Shown here piece by piece: positions 12,739 through 24,675 of a DNA stretch of 64,000 nucleotides. The notes under the pieces were generated by a model. The model was not told the DNA's origin and did no database searches. It saw only the letters and a program-made list of their open reading frames with translations. Made by a program: the position numbers and the translations under genes. This DNA is from Ooceraea biroi (lineage: Eukaryota; Arthropoda; Insecta; Hymenoptera; Formicidae): positions 12,416,874 to 12,480,873 of the forward strand of contig NC_039512.1 of assembly GCF_003672135.1 (NCBI RefSeq), in the 5' to 3' direction. How positions within the stretch are numbered: the first letter of the stretch is position 1; each line of letters starts with the position of its first letter.

Positions 12739-14740
12739 ACAGTAAACGCCTCGCGAACGATCGCGCACCTGCACGCGCGAAAAACCAGCTGAAGCTGGAC
12801 ATCTCCGAATTTATAGACAATCGACGAGTTTCGACGACTATTACCCGCCATTTCCAATATTTACCTAACGTTATTGCGCGAAACTAATTCTATCCGTTGG
12901 CATTTTTCCCGTAATAGAATTCGCGCAACGCAAACTCAAGCGAACGTAAATGCGAAATCGCGATCAAAATTGATTTTCGTCAAACTCGCGATTTTCAGCG
13001 TTTGAAAATATCAATGATAAAAACATTCCTCGCGTTCCACAATTTGTTTTGATATATCGGTCGGAATATTTATTTGCAATTAGCTAAAAATAAAACACAA
13101 GGCAATATCGATCTCTAGACTGACAATACTTCGTGGAACTATGCGCTTGTAGTCGATAACGGTGCGACAGTGACTTATGCATTGTTGCTAATAATCTGTC
13201 TGCGTCAACTGCGAATCGCGCAGTGTCAGTAAAGTTTCTCAGTGCGTTTCGATGGGAAAGTGCCAGAGAAGTAGCAGGAATAAAATCAGAAATGCGACGC
13301 CGAGTATCGACAAAAGCGCGGACACGATACCGCCTCGCGCGACAAATTGCTTTAGTGAACTGTATTCGCTAAATTACGAATGCAAGCTTCGATGTGTTTG
13401 CTTACTTAATGAAGTCTTCGATCCTTAATGAAGTGTCAGGTAGTTCTCGCTCTCGACCTTTCCTTCGTCTCAACGGCGCTTCCGGAAAATCTGCACTTCG
13501 TCTCTATTTCTCTCTCGCGCGAGAGATATCGTTCGTGTAAAATACGCGACAAAGTCTCCGATAATTGACGATTGCAAAAATTAAAGCCGTTATTAAACAT
13601 AGATCAGCGAGCGAATCGCAGGAAATGCACCGAGCGGAGAGGAAAAGCGCGGAAGGCAATAATGAAGGATTGAAAAAGCACCGGCGCGGAATTGGCCAAA
13701 CTTTCTAACACAATCAGAAAAGCATCAGCGGCAAATCCTGCGGCGGTTCCGCTAGAGAAACTTTACATGCCCGTCCTTGTCGGCGAAATTAATCCGCCGG
13801 TAATGAATCTCTACGTGAGAACCATTCAAGACGATCACATTAATAGAACGTGTCCTTCGTGTCTAAAGGAATTCATGCGTGAAATGCATTTCACGTAGAA
13901 TTACGTCCGAGACTTCCTTTATAAAGAATGTAAATTTATACGAATCAGTGGTACTCTCTCATTTTCCATCCAATGCTTCATTTACACATCCGTTTATATT
14001 TTATTCGCGTTGCGATCCCTTCGTTCCCTTTATTACATTCTTTATCTACAATCTTCTGCGATTTTAACGAGTCCGAAGGATCCAAATTGGAGAATCAGGC
14101 GTTGTTTGCTAACCAATTTCCTGAGCCGTTACATTTATTTGCGGCGCCCACTGATCGCAGCAATTTAGGCTCCAATTGACTTTTTTATTTTTATCGCGAT
14201 ATCACATCGTGCAATCCTTCGTCCTCGTGATTCATTCGATAATGGAGTCTCTTTCCGTACTAATTCAATAGCACACGCGTGCGCGTGCTCGCAGATTGAC
14301 GTCTCGTTCGCGATAATGGCCACATATACACACCACCGTTGATTAATGCGCGAATCCTCGCGACTGACGGCTCGCCGCCGCGCGTCGTCAGTCTGCGCCA
14401 ATGACGACGCGGCGATTTTAATTTAAAGCTGTCAGCCGCGCGCGCGCGTCGTCAATCGCCGGCGGACGATCGGCCCGGCTCTACTGCATGAGCGCAAAAA
14501 GCAATTCGGCTTTTAGTAACCTCGCTCTGATCCCATGACGTTCCCCGGTCGACAGACTAGCCGTTATTTCGGCGACGCTGATTTCCGCTCTCTCTGGAGC
14601 CAGCTGGCAACGGGCCCGCGCTCGCGCACGCTTCATCGTCTTCTTCCGCCACGTGCAATAGTGGCGTAATGGCGAGAGGACGCGCGAAACGGATATTTTA
14701 TTTTTGTGCAATTGTAACATGCTCTCGTTGATCGTTGATA

Positions 14741-15030
14741 TGAGTGTGATTACATACATATATATTAAAACGTTTTTTAAAGCTAGATAATTTTGCCTTT
14801 AGACACGGTTAACAGAAAGATCACGATTCATCGTTTGCAAATTGAATATGCATGAATTTCAGATTGTGCATATCATCAAGTGTGATTACATGCGTGCGTA
14901 ACTATATCATAAATTTAAAAAAATGTTTTAAAGAATAGATAATTTTGTCTTTAGACACGGTTAACAGGAAGATCGCGATTCATCGTTTGCAAATTGAATA
15001 TGCATGAATTTCAAATTGTGCATATCATAG
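14741..15030. repeat. Non-coding tandem duplication, ~150-bp unit
   Basis: Two adjacent copies share the order GTGTGATTACAT, then an AT-rich gap, then TTTAGACACGGTTAACAG, ATTCATCGTTTGCAAATTG and ATGCATGAATTTCA followed by TTGTGCATATCAT. The landmark AGACACGG lies at 14801 and 14953, an offset of 152, while the 5' part is offset by about 136, so the copies differ by small indels. There is no coding frame through both copies. Confidence 0.85.
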
Positions 15031-16473
15031 CGTTTACTCCTTCATCTTTAAGTATAGATAAAAGTAGATTTGTTACGCAATTATGATAATACTAGAGTGC
15101 GATCATGCGCTGATGACAGAAGATCACATTCTCGTTTTATGGCAAAGATTTACCTTGTCATCTTGTTTGTACTAAAGGTTGCGACATCAGTTCGCATGCC
15201 AGAACTGGATAAACCGCGCTCTTTTACACTTTGTATCTTCGCTCTTCTTGGATCACGGATACAAACAAACGAGAATGACATTATGAGACTACGAGAGAAA
15301 AACATCGCATAAATCGCTTCGGAGTGGCAACTACTGACCAATATTTACTGCTCGCGAGAATTAGCGTTCCGTTAATCATTGAATTAAGCACGCAGTTTTA
15401 ACCGTAAGAAAAAAATATATTCTTATTTATCGTCATAATTGTAATATATTAATAATTTGCCAAATTTTACAACAGGCTCTCGGGCAAAGTGCGACCGCGC
15501 GCTATTCCTTCTACTTGGCTATTTCGCAGCCGAATAGATTTGCATAAAATCAGCAGATTAAAGAAGAAAAATAAATCGATATGCAAGGTGCCTGACCTAT
15601 TCTATTTCCGCAATGCGCACCTTAATGGCATTTCAGTTTTTCGCTCCTGTTCAATCGAAGATTTATGTCGCGCAAGGCTGCCCTCGGGTAGCGTCGACGA
15701 GATAAGCTTCCCACATTCCCACCTGATCGTTGTCCACGGGCTGCGCCGGTAGTGCTGTGATTTACGCCCCTAAACGAGTAGCACGTGTCGCTCATAAATT
15801 TGTATTTATAGGACTATCGGCACCGAGGCCGAGTGGCCTCGCCGTGATACGCGTGATACGCGTACTCGCATGCGGGGATAATCAATTCGCATTTCACGGA
15901 AAAAGGAAAGACGACACACTCGTGATCGATTCCAGACTTGTCGATTTCGTTCTCTCGAGCAGAGCGAGTGGTTAGCACGAGAGGACGATGAGAACGCAGT
16001 GTGCATCTTGGATGCAAACGCACCGAAGATGGTAACTTCGGCTCGGCTGCGGGATATTGAGCGCGTTGCGGTTTTCCAATAACTTTGTTCGAGTGATTTA
16101 TGTTTACCCGTTAATCATCCGAAAACTTATTCTTAGAGCATTTGGAGACCATTTATAGGTGTATTAGCTTTGTAAGTTATTTGACAATAAATTATGCGAC
16201 TTCTCTTTGAATGTTTTACTATCTTTCTTGTTTATATTATTTTATCAATCAACTTTATTAATATAACTAGCTACTTCTCTAGCAGGTATCTTGTAAAAAT
16301 TTTAGAAAGTGCTGATCATTAATAATCATTAATAATCCTTATTTGATTTTATTATTTCTTTAATCATTATTAATTCCACTTTATTTATATACAAATATCC
16401 TCGGAATAATATTTCCAGATTGAAATGGGTCGATATTGAAAATTTGTGGGATCGGGTACTATAGCTTCATATA

Positions 16474-17556
16474 CAGGGTGAGGCACCTAAAACAGGCCAC
16501 CTGAATATCTCGGCTGTTATTGGTGACAGAAAAAAATGTGTCAGACCAAACTTGCATGGTTTCGAGGGACACATAATTTGTTCTAAATAGTTTTTTATTA
16601 GGTGGACGCGTAGAGGTCATATAAAGGTCAACTTCGTTTACGGTATTTTTAATAGCAGAGAACTCTAGGCAATATAAAAAATAATGATATCAACAACTCA
16701 GAACTTCTCGGAAAAGAAAAAATTTCTAAGGGCTAGAACTTTTTCATTTCTGAATTTACAGTATTTTCAATAGCAGAGAACTCTAGGCAATATAAAAAAT
16801 AATGATATCATCAACTCAGAACTTCTCGGAAAAGAAAAAATTTCTAAGGGCTAGAACTTTTTCATTTCTGAATTTACAGTATTTTCAATAGCAGAGAACT
16901 CTAGGCAATATAAAAAATAATGATATCATCAACTCAGAACTTCTCGGAAAAGAAAAAATTTCTAAGGGCTAGAACTTTTTCATTTCTGAATTTACGGTAT
17001 TTTCAATAGCAGAGAACTCTAGGCAATATAAAAAATAATGATATCATCAACTCAGAACTCCTCTGAGAAGAAAAAAATTTTTAACTCGAGAACTTTTTCA
17101 TTTCTGAATTTACGGTATTTTCAATAGCAGAGAACTCTAGGCAATATAAAAAATGATAACAACAACTCAGAACTTCGCGGAAAAAGAACAAATTTCTAAG
17201 GGCTAGTACTTTTTCATTTCTGAGTTTACAGTATTTTTAATAGCAGAGAACTCTAGGCAATATAAAGTAAATTATTTTCCCTTACAGTTGGCCTTCAGTG
17301 ACCTCGAATGATTTTGACCCGTAGATCAATGTGCGCATCTTCAAACGCTCTACAGATAGTACGTAAAAAAACATATCATACCATTTAAAAAAACAAAGTT
17401 GACCTTTATATGACCTCTACGCGTCCACCTAATAAAAAACTATTTAGAACAAATTATGTGTCCCTCGAAACCATGCAAGTTTGGTCTGACACATTTTTTT
17501 CTGTCACCAATAACAGCCGAGATATTCAGGTGGCCTGTTTCAGGTGCCTCACCCTG
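16474..17556. mobile_element. TA-flanked inverted-repeat element carrying a 118-bp minisatellite
   Basis: The terminal inverted repeats begin CAGGGTGAGGCACCT and extend about 165 bp inward (about 16474-16636 and 17393-17556) with only a few mismatches. TA flanks each end (16472-16473 and 17557-17558). The interior is a head-to-tail array of a 118-bp unit, with no spacers, plus a short unique part. No transposase frame is seen. Ends starting CAGGGTG next to TA are common among small insect DNA transposons, but I cannot name the family. Confidence 0.8.
16643..17270. repeat. 118-bp minisatellite inside the element at 16474-17556
   Basis: The word GTATTTTCAATAGCAGAG or its variant recurs at 16643, 16761, 16879, 16997, 17115 and 17231, giving spacings of 118, 118, 118, 118 and 116. 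Units 1-4 are nearly identical; units 5 and 6 carry substitutions and small deletions. Each unit contains AGAACTCTAGG and CTAGAACTTTTTC, echoing the GTTCTAG words of the palindromic elements. Confidence 0.9.
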
Positions 17557-17558
17557 TA

Positions 17559-20500
17559 TATCTCAAGCTAAATTCGTACGTATACACGTGCGCGCGCGTG
17601 TGAAATGCGTCGCGTAAGATGATATTAATGTAGAATCAATTTCCGGGTAAGGTCTCCCTGTCCCTTACCGCGGAATCGAGAATGACACGTCCGGGAGTAT
17701 CCCCCGTTTGCCCTAATTTCGCTTCCTGCCAGCCTTAGCTGGCCTATGATATGTACACTGCAGGCTGATTTACAACGGTCGACATACACCACGCGTCTTG
17801 TGTAAGCCCATGCACGCTCTTGTTCCTGGGACTGGCGTGGATAGCCCACTCAATATCGCCGTACAGGTTCGTCGGCGGAACAGAGAAAACGAAAAGAAGA
17901 AAAGAAGAAAAAATGAAAGCGGATCGTGGGCGGAAATGAAAATTTGACGCGATCTTTCAGTGGGCGCAAAGGAAATCTCGCGGCTGTCAGCGTCCGCTAA
18001 AATAAATGAGTCGGAAGGAGAATGGACAGAGAAGAATTCATCCCACAAAGCCGGATCCTCAAAAGCGGAAACCTGATATTTACGTGTAATCCAGCTGCAG
18101 CGATATGCCGTTAAATTGAAATTTCCGATCACGGAAAAACATTTTTGCCGCCACACGAATTTCGAAGCGGCTTAATTCGGCGGTTCGCGACAATTATCGT
18201 TTATTGTTATAGCATCATATTGAGCAATGTGGCTCCATTGGCGAGCTCAGCGCTAAAGATATACTCTGAATGTTCCCTCGACAAAAAGAGGTTTAAAGTC
18301 CTAGCTATTATTGGACACAGTTACCCAAGACAAGATGAACCAATTTTAGGGATGCAGATTCCCTTTAGGACTTGTAGATAGTAAGCAAGAAGCGTGTAAT
18401 TTTTCAGACGTATTCCTTTGCAGAACGTCACGTGAAGTTCAGAGTGACAGCGAGTAAATCTGCGTTTTATGTCACATTATCTTCAGTTGCACTTTAGAAT
18501 TTTCATCTCATTTTTCTTTTACGAAGTTTTCTCTTATACATCTTAAGGTCTTTGTTCACGATTCATGGGGACTACTTTGTAAGTCATTTAATTTTAAACA
18601 TAGTATCTTGGGTCGTTTAGATTGTCTTACCGTGAGAGCGAAATACCTTCATTAATTTTAAAATAGTAATACGATATGGGTCTTAATTACAGGCTGCCCA
18701 TATAACGTTATCTCTTTGGCTTTATATTAAATTAAAAAACTAAAAAATTATTATCATGAAGAGCATTATTAAAATAATATTTATAAAAAGAATTTGTGAT
18801 AATTTTATAATAATTACGAAAAGAAAATGAGGACTTTTTCAACTAACACGCAGTCCCCGGTGCTTTTATGATATTTAATTGATATTACAATATAACCGAA
18901 ATATAATATAATTCAATGGTATTTTCAAGTTAGTTGGAAATGTACAATCATAATAATGGTTTCCATAGGATTTATTGTAAGCATGCGAGGTAGCAACTCA
19001 ACGGCAACGTAAGAACGAACATTATTTTGATTTGTTATCTCTAGTAACGATGTCTTGAAATGCCTACAATATGATCCTGCATTGCCGTTACTCTCGCAGC
19101 TTTTTATATTCTTTCCGCGAAATAGCAACCCCGTAACAGCCTGCAAAGCTATTCTAAAATGTATTACACGATAGAATGAGCTGAACATCATGTTAGTAAT
19201 AATTTATAAAGGAGTGCTTTTTCTTATTCCCTTGTGCCCAAAAGAATTTTAAATTTAAGACACATTAAAACATGGCTCGTGTAATTAATTAGTTAAAATA
19301 GGAAAACTCGAAAGAAAATTTAATATTGAATAGCAACAATGATAATAATGATAATTATGAAGTAATTAAATTCATAAATTGAAATTCAGTAATAATAGGA
19401 TGTAAAATGTTGAAGACAAAATAGCGACATTTACAAGTCTGTATTACAAACCGCGACATAACTTCCAGTAGTGCCATTTTCTGCAGCAACAAAGGCCACG
19501 AGAGCAACTGAATGAGCTGCTTAAGCGCTATTCTTAACTCTTTCGTCGCGACACGGTGTGCCATATATCACACGCTTAATATGTCATTCCGACGTATTGT
19601 ATAATCCGCATCCCTTCGAAATAAACGCTATTAACCACTTAATCCAATTCGCTTGATCCACAAAGGCAATTTAAACGCAATCACAGTCTTCTACAGTCCG
19701 TGTTTTTACCTCAACGTTCGATCGGATTGTCCGCAGATGAAGAAGTCCCCGGACGATTAACGGAATTAGGAGATAAAAGGAAGAACGTGAAAGATTAAGA
19801 TTAAGACGGTACAGACAGCAGAGAAGGCACGTCAAGTTTCCAAGTTCATTAAGCGACTACAATGCGCTTTATTTTATTAGCGATCAGCAACGAAGCAGAC
19901 CGAGTGTTCTGAACGACAAAATGGTAGGGAGAACATGGCAAAGCTGCGCGCTAAATGACGGCCGGAGAACTTCGGAATGATCCCGAACCCTTTCAAGTTT
20001 ACGAAGTGGATCTAAAGTCTTGAATTTCGAAATGAAGCAAGCAGGGTTAAGCAGAAGCTTCGTCCACCGCTCACGTTTGATATTTATAGATTCTCGGACG
20101 GTCTAGTTCTATACTAATTGCTGAAGTGTTTATCTACGTGATAATTATTATCAACCTTTGGAAGCGGAAGTTAATTATTGTTAAATCTACGAATTCTTGC
20201 TCATTGATGTGAAATATTCAACGCTGACACTATTTCTTCTCGCGAATATCTTCGAGTATCAATGAGTAATATACGAATAAAAAGTGAACGTTTATGGCGG
20301 TAAGTAGAAGCAGAAGCACTTGTTCTGACATAAAAGTTCGAAAGAAGCGAAAAGATATCCCACTTTCCGTATGTAGTTCACGGATTTCGCGAACGTCTTT
20401 TCGCGTATTTTATCATGATAAGTAACGGCGAGTGAAAGGGAGAAAGAAAGAGGAGATTCCTCTCTATTTCAGTTATATGACCCATTATTTTCCGCCGGTA

Positions 20501-22948
20501 TGTCTTGCGAATTCAGACTTTACGATCTGCGCGCGGCGCTGCAGCTGGACCGAAATTCAACCGACTCGGCTAATCTTTACGCCTCGATTCGTTCGTTCTC
20601 ATGCGATATAGACGCGGAATATGCGACGCGCCGGACGATATATTTACCAGTAGGATTGTACGTGTGCGCTCGCGACTGTATTTCACCAGTGCAGAAAAAT
20701 AAATCTATTTGCGCGAGCCAAGTTGTAAAGGAGTAAACATGTCGGGGAAGACGAACGTACGACGACCCGTTTGGCAGTGCGTCTACGTCAATTCCGAGTA
20801 CTGATTGAATATCTGTTATTGAAGAAGTAATGCACGCGAATGCAAATCAATCTTGCGCATTTCGTTCCGCGACGTAATGAGGAAGAAATAAAATAGAATT
20901 CGCTACGGAAGAAATCGTTGCAATGAAGAAAAATAATTTAGAGAGATCTCGAGAAAATAATTTAGAGTTTGTTTGTATCCGTGAAAGACAGAGAAGTCCA
21001 GTAATCTCCTTTAAATCAAAGCAGATTGGTCGTAAAGCATTTTTGTAATCGCAGTATCAGAGGTATTAATTTGGTTTTAAGAGGAGCTTGAAATAAGTAA
21101 GCGCAAATTAAGTCTATTATGGAAATCAAAGGAAATTATGCGAGGCTTTGCGTTTATCGAATTGGACGTCGATCGCTCGAGGGATGTATGCGAGAGCTTT
21201 ACAGAATCGAGAATCAACAGGTATGCACCATACGAAGATCTAGCAAAGCAAAAATATACGAAATTCATTGTGGAATGGAGGATTTTCAGCAGATTTACGG
21301 AATATAAAATCTGAATGAATTTGCGAAAGATTTACGGGAAGTTTTACGAGTGCACAAGAAATTAAGAAATAGATTCTTCACTGAAATTGAAATTGAAGAT
21401 TTAATCTCTTCATTTAGAATTTATATTATATATGAGTAATTTAGTCTAATCAACGCTTTAATTTATTAATAAAGGAGACTGACAATCAACGTGCTTATAA
21501 TATAATGACATTACTATTATTTCTTACGTTCTGTGTACTTTAACATCACGGAATGTATAAAATTAAGAAAATATCAGAAAGCATTGTGTAATGCTTCGTC
21601 AATGAAGAATGATAACCGGTAGTTAGCACAGATGGATCACAATCAATTGCTGCCAATAATCGCGATTAGTAATGGCAGCCAATGCAATGGTCAAACAGAT
21701 CGTAAACAGATAAAATTCGAGAGAAAAAAACATACCTTTCCTTCGAATTAAGTATATTAGTCGGTTGTCTAATGCCGGCACGTCACTTCGCGCGGTATCA
21801 TCTTGATCCCTGCGGAAAAGAATCACATCCGATCCGCCGTCGCTCGTCGTCTCCCATTCGAATGTGACTCACGTCGCATTTTGTCGCGTGCACATTTCGT
21901 TCGTACGAGTCTGATCATCGCCGAATCTTTACGGGAGGACATGATATCGATCGGCGCGAGGAAAAAACTCTCTTTCACTTTCACGTTTCGCGAGTTCGCG
22001 ATCGACGATGCACCCGGTCGAACGACACTCGTTGACACGACTCATCTAAACGCCGATCGTAAACTGGAGGACGGAGCGCGCCATGCAACCTACGAACTGC
22101 CCGCCAAACCGCGCGGAACCGTCCGAGAACGGCCGACGTACGTCGCGAACATTGCCGATGCTCACCGCGCGGCAGCCAACTTCACCTCTTACGCGCCGGG
22201 ATCGTTGAGGAAGCATACTTCAAGTCAAAAAATATATGATGCATTACTTCGTATGAGGCTTAACGCACTCTCGACAGCTTGTAATATACCTTGTATTCAA
22301 AGTAGCGGAAGTATAATGTGACGATACGACCCGATCGTCCTAAAATCCTATCGATAACGCGATTACACGTATTCGTATGATACGAAATCATTATGTTGTA
22401 TCATTTGTCCGATGCACGATTATATGATATTTAATGTGACGCAACGAGAGTGCAGCACTTTATGAAAGATATTTATGAAAATCTATTACTTTCGGATAAT
22501 AAAAAGTGTGGATATTGGACAGTTATTTGAGCGTTACTCACCGCGCGCCGCGCTCCATGATTGATGCAATCCGGAAGCTATCGATAAATCGAAAAGTATT
22601 CTGAAGTGTACCGCAAAGTCAAATAGCGCACTAGACGTAACGAGATTTCTTCGTTGTATGAATTTTTTAATACTTTTTATACTTTTGCACTACGCGTATG
22701 CTCGGACCTTAGAAAGGGAGAAAGAATAGAAGTTGATAGACCAGTGGTGCAACTGCAAGGAACGGACCTAATGCAGCGGTTGCCAAGAGGGCGCTAGCGC
22801 ACGGCGGCTTCACGCTGGAAGGAATTTATTGTAGATTGGGCCTGTGAATTCATGCTCGCAAGGTTGGTGGAAGCGACCGCGAGATGTCGCGACGACATTG
22901 ACCACGAGATGACGCACAGTGCGTTCGCGAGGCTGTCGGTAGTCAAAA
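17559..22948. other. No gene seen; upstream flank of LSM12
   Basis: No supported gene. The longest frames are 17770-18156 (minus, 128 codons) and 21803-22321 (plus, 172 codons). Both lie in CpG-richer sequence, lack a motif and have no convincing splice borders. The final few hundred bases before 22949 are the likely LSM12 promoter. Nothing TATA-like was identified at a clear distance. Confidence 0.4.
22786..22794 (+). promoter_or_regulatory. CTCF-core-like word AGAGGGCGC upstream of LSM12
   Basis: The sequence AGAGGGCGC, in the context CCAAGAGGGCGCTAG, fits the insect CTCF core AGRKGGCGC. It lies about 155 bp upstream of the LSM12 start codon. A nine-base match is weak evidence by itself. 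Confidence 0.25.
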
Positions 22949-24675
22949 ATGGCCGGGGCCAGCGACTGGTTTACTATTGGAAGCACGGTGGCTTGTAAAA
23001 CCTGTCACGAGCAGGAAATCGAGGGTGAGGTGCAGGCATTCGATCCACAGACGAAAATGCTGGTATTAAGTATCCTTTTGACTGCAAAAATCGTGCCGAT
23101 CGCTGGTAGGACGGACGCGCGCGTTCACCATCGTGCGCGCCGCACCGTGCAGTGTAAATAACGGTGGTGAGGCTGCACGACGGGTGTCGCGACGGCCCCG
23201 CGTCGCGTCCCGGCGCGATGCCCCTCGCGATTCGATACCGGACGGATACGTGCGGACGCCGCAACGTGCGTACCGCCTCGTGAATCTGTCGAACGCGAAG
23301 ACCCGCAGCGCAAGTCAGGTTAGTTTCGCTCGCTTATCATCGACCATGCTGGATGCCCCCGTGCGTTCGTTTTGTTGTTGGCTCGTGAACAACGCTGCAC
23401 CCTCGCCGACGCGCGTCGACGACGGGCACGTCATCACGGCTCGGCGTGATGTTCGCGCCTTCGATCATCATTTCGTGCTCGCTCTGAGAACCTTGATTCG
23501 TATTCCCGTGCTCGCGGTACAACGGTCGACTTTTTTGCTAGTGAACATCTTATTTGTCTATGAGACTTCTGATTGGCAGCAAATTGGCAGCTCGAGCGAT
23601 ATACGCGATCGCATATTTCTACCCATTTCCGGGTGCCAGTAGTGCAAAAATTAGTTGTAATCCAATGATGCTTTTAACAGATATCATAATCAAAATAGAT
23701 ATTTAAAGTATGCAACATTATATGTTACTTTCTTATCATAAAGTCGTGGCTGCTTACCCAGCTGATTAATCATAGACGAATATCTATGAAATTAAAATTG
23801 CAAGATTTTGAAAATTCACAAACTGATATTTATTGATACTCTGTTGTATTCCTTAATTAATTACCTTCTTAGAATGCCCATCCTCAAACGGTAGAGCCTC
23901 ACTAAACGATGTGCATGTAGTAAATTTGTCTCTCGTGTCAAACGTTCAAGTGATACGGGAGGTTAGTCCTACTACCATCGAACCACCACAGAGCCTTAAT
24001 TTACAAAGGCTAAACACAAGAGTTCGCAACCAGATCGAAGAGAAGAAGAGACTGGTAATGGCTCTGCAGGCCGGAGCGTCTCCAGAAGGACAAAAACTCT
24101 TTATTGCTATTTCTAAGACTATACAGGATATTACGTGGAGTGGAGCTAATATTGTTGTATTTGATAATGTCACTATTAGACCGCCGTACAAAGTGGACAA
24201 TGTTCACGGAAACACAGAATCTGGGGCATATAGACATGTAAAAAAAGTGGTACGTATTTGCAGAACGCCTTTAGATCTTTAGCAAGTGGTATAGCTGTAT
24301 CAGCACATAGATACTTTTTTTTAAATCTGATTGTGCAGACGCGATTCCTTATCAGTAAATGATATCGCTGGCGAAGAAACGCTGATTTTGCAACAACTGT
24401 GCATGCAGCAATAACGAGATCAATGATATGAATTTTTTGATGTCTAGGAAAGTTATGAACATTTTATTTCTTTCTTGCGATTTAATTTTTTACTTTTGTT
24501 GATGCACATCAACATTACACATTGAGTAACACGTCGTCAGAAATCAGAAAAATTGTATCCGATTTATCTCGTGATTTGTTGTTATTCGCAGGTCGAGAAA
24601 CACATTAAAGATACACTACAAGCGCAGCAACAACGGGAACAACAGCAGACACAGAAAAGCGGCGAACTGCAATAA
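22949..24675 (+). CDS. LSM12: LSM12, Lsm-domain RNA-associated protein
   Basis: Three exons: 22949-23069, 23873-24249 and 24592-24675, giving 193 aa, close to the usual ~195. Phases agree at both junctions (TTAA|GTATCC to AG|AATGCC, and GTG|GTACGT to CAG|GTCGAG). The protein starts MAGASDWFTIGSTVACKTC. Residues 10-70 match the Lsm fold with the KMLVLKCPSSNGR stretch typical of LSM12, and the AD (anticodon-binding-like) domain follows with ITWSGANIVVFDNVTIRPPY. The C-terminus is a Gln-rich tail. In animals LSM12 is a cytoplasmic partner of Ataxin-2. In Drosophila the pair supports translation of the clock gene period through TYF. Intron 1 is CpG-rich at its start and contains an accidental open frame. 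Confidence 0.95.

Larger units (their letters stand above)
11885..16473. other. No gene seen; contains a microsatellite and a tandem duplication
   Basis: No supported gene. A (TG)n(AG)n microsatellite lies at 12693-12738 and a ~150-bp tandem duplication at 14741-15030. Between about 12.9 and 16.0 kb there are CpG-richer patches in which several open frames appear on both strands at once; none shows a motif, splice context or believable start. Distal regulatory DNA or untranslated exons cannot be excluded. Confidence 0.4.

Noticed and set aside
16643..17270. Regularly spaced repeats resembling a CRISPR array
   Set aside because: The 118-bp units are directly adjacent with no unique spacers, inside a transposon, in a eukaryotic genome.
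17770..18156. 128-codon minus-strand frame
   Set aside because: No motif, contains a Phe/Ser-rich run from a low-complexity stretch, and has no splice signals.
21803..22321. Plus-strand open frame of 172 codons
   Set aside because: CpG-rich sequence with a competing frame on the other strand, no motif, no splice context and low-complexity Arg/Ala-rich content.
23133..23642. Plus-strand open frame of 169 codons
   Set aside because: Lies wholly in LSM12 intron 1; exon borders on either side give the exact LSM12 protein without it.
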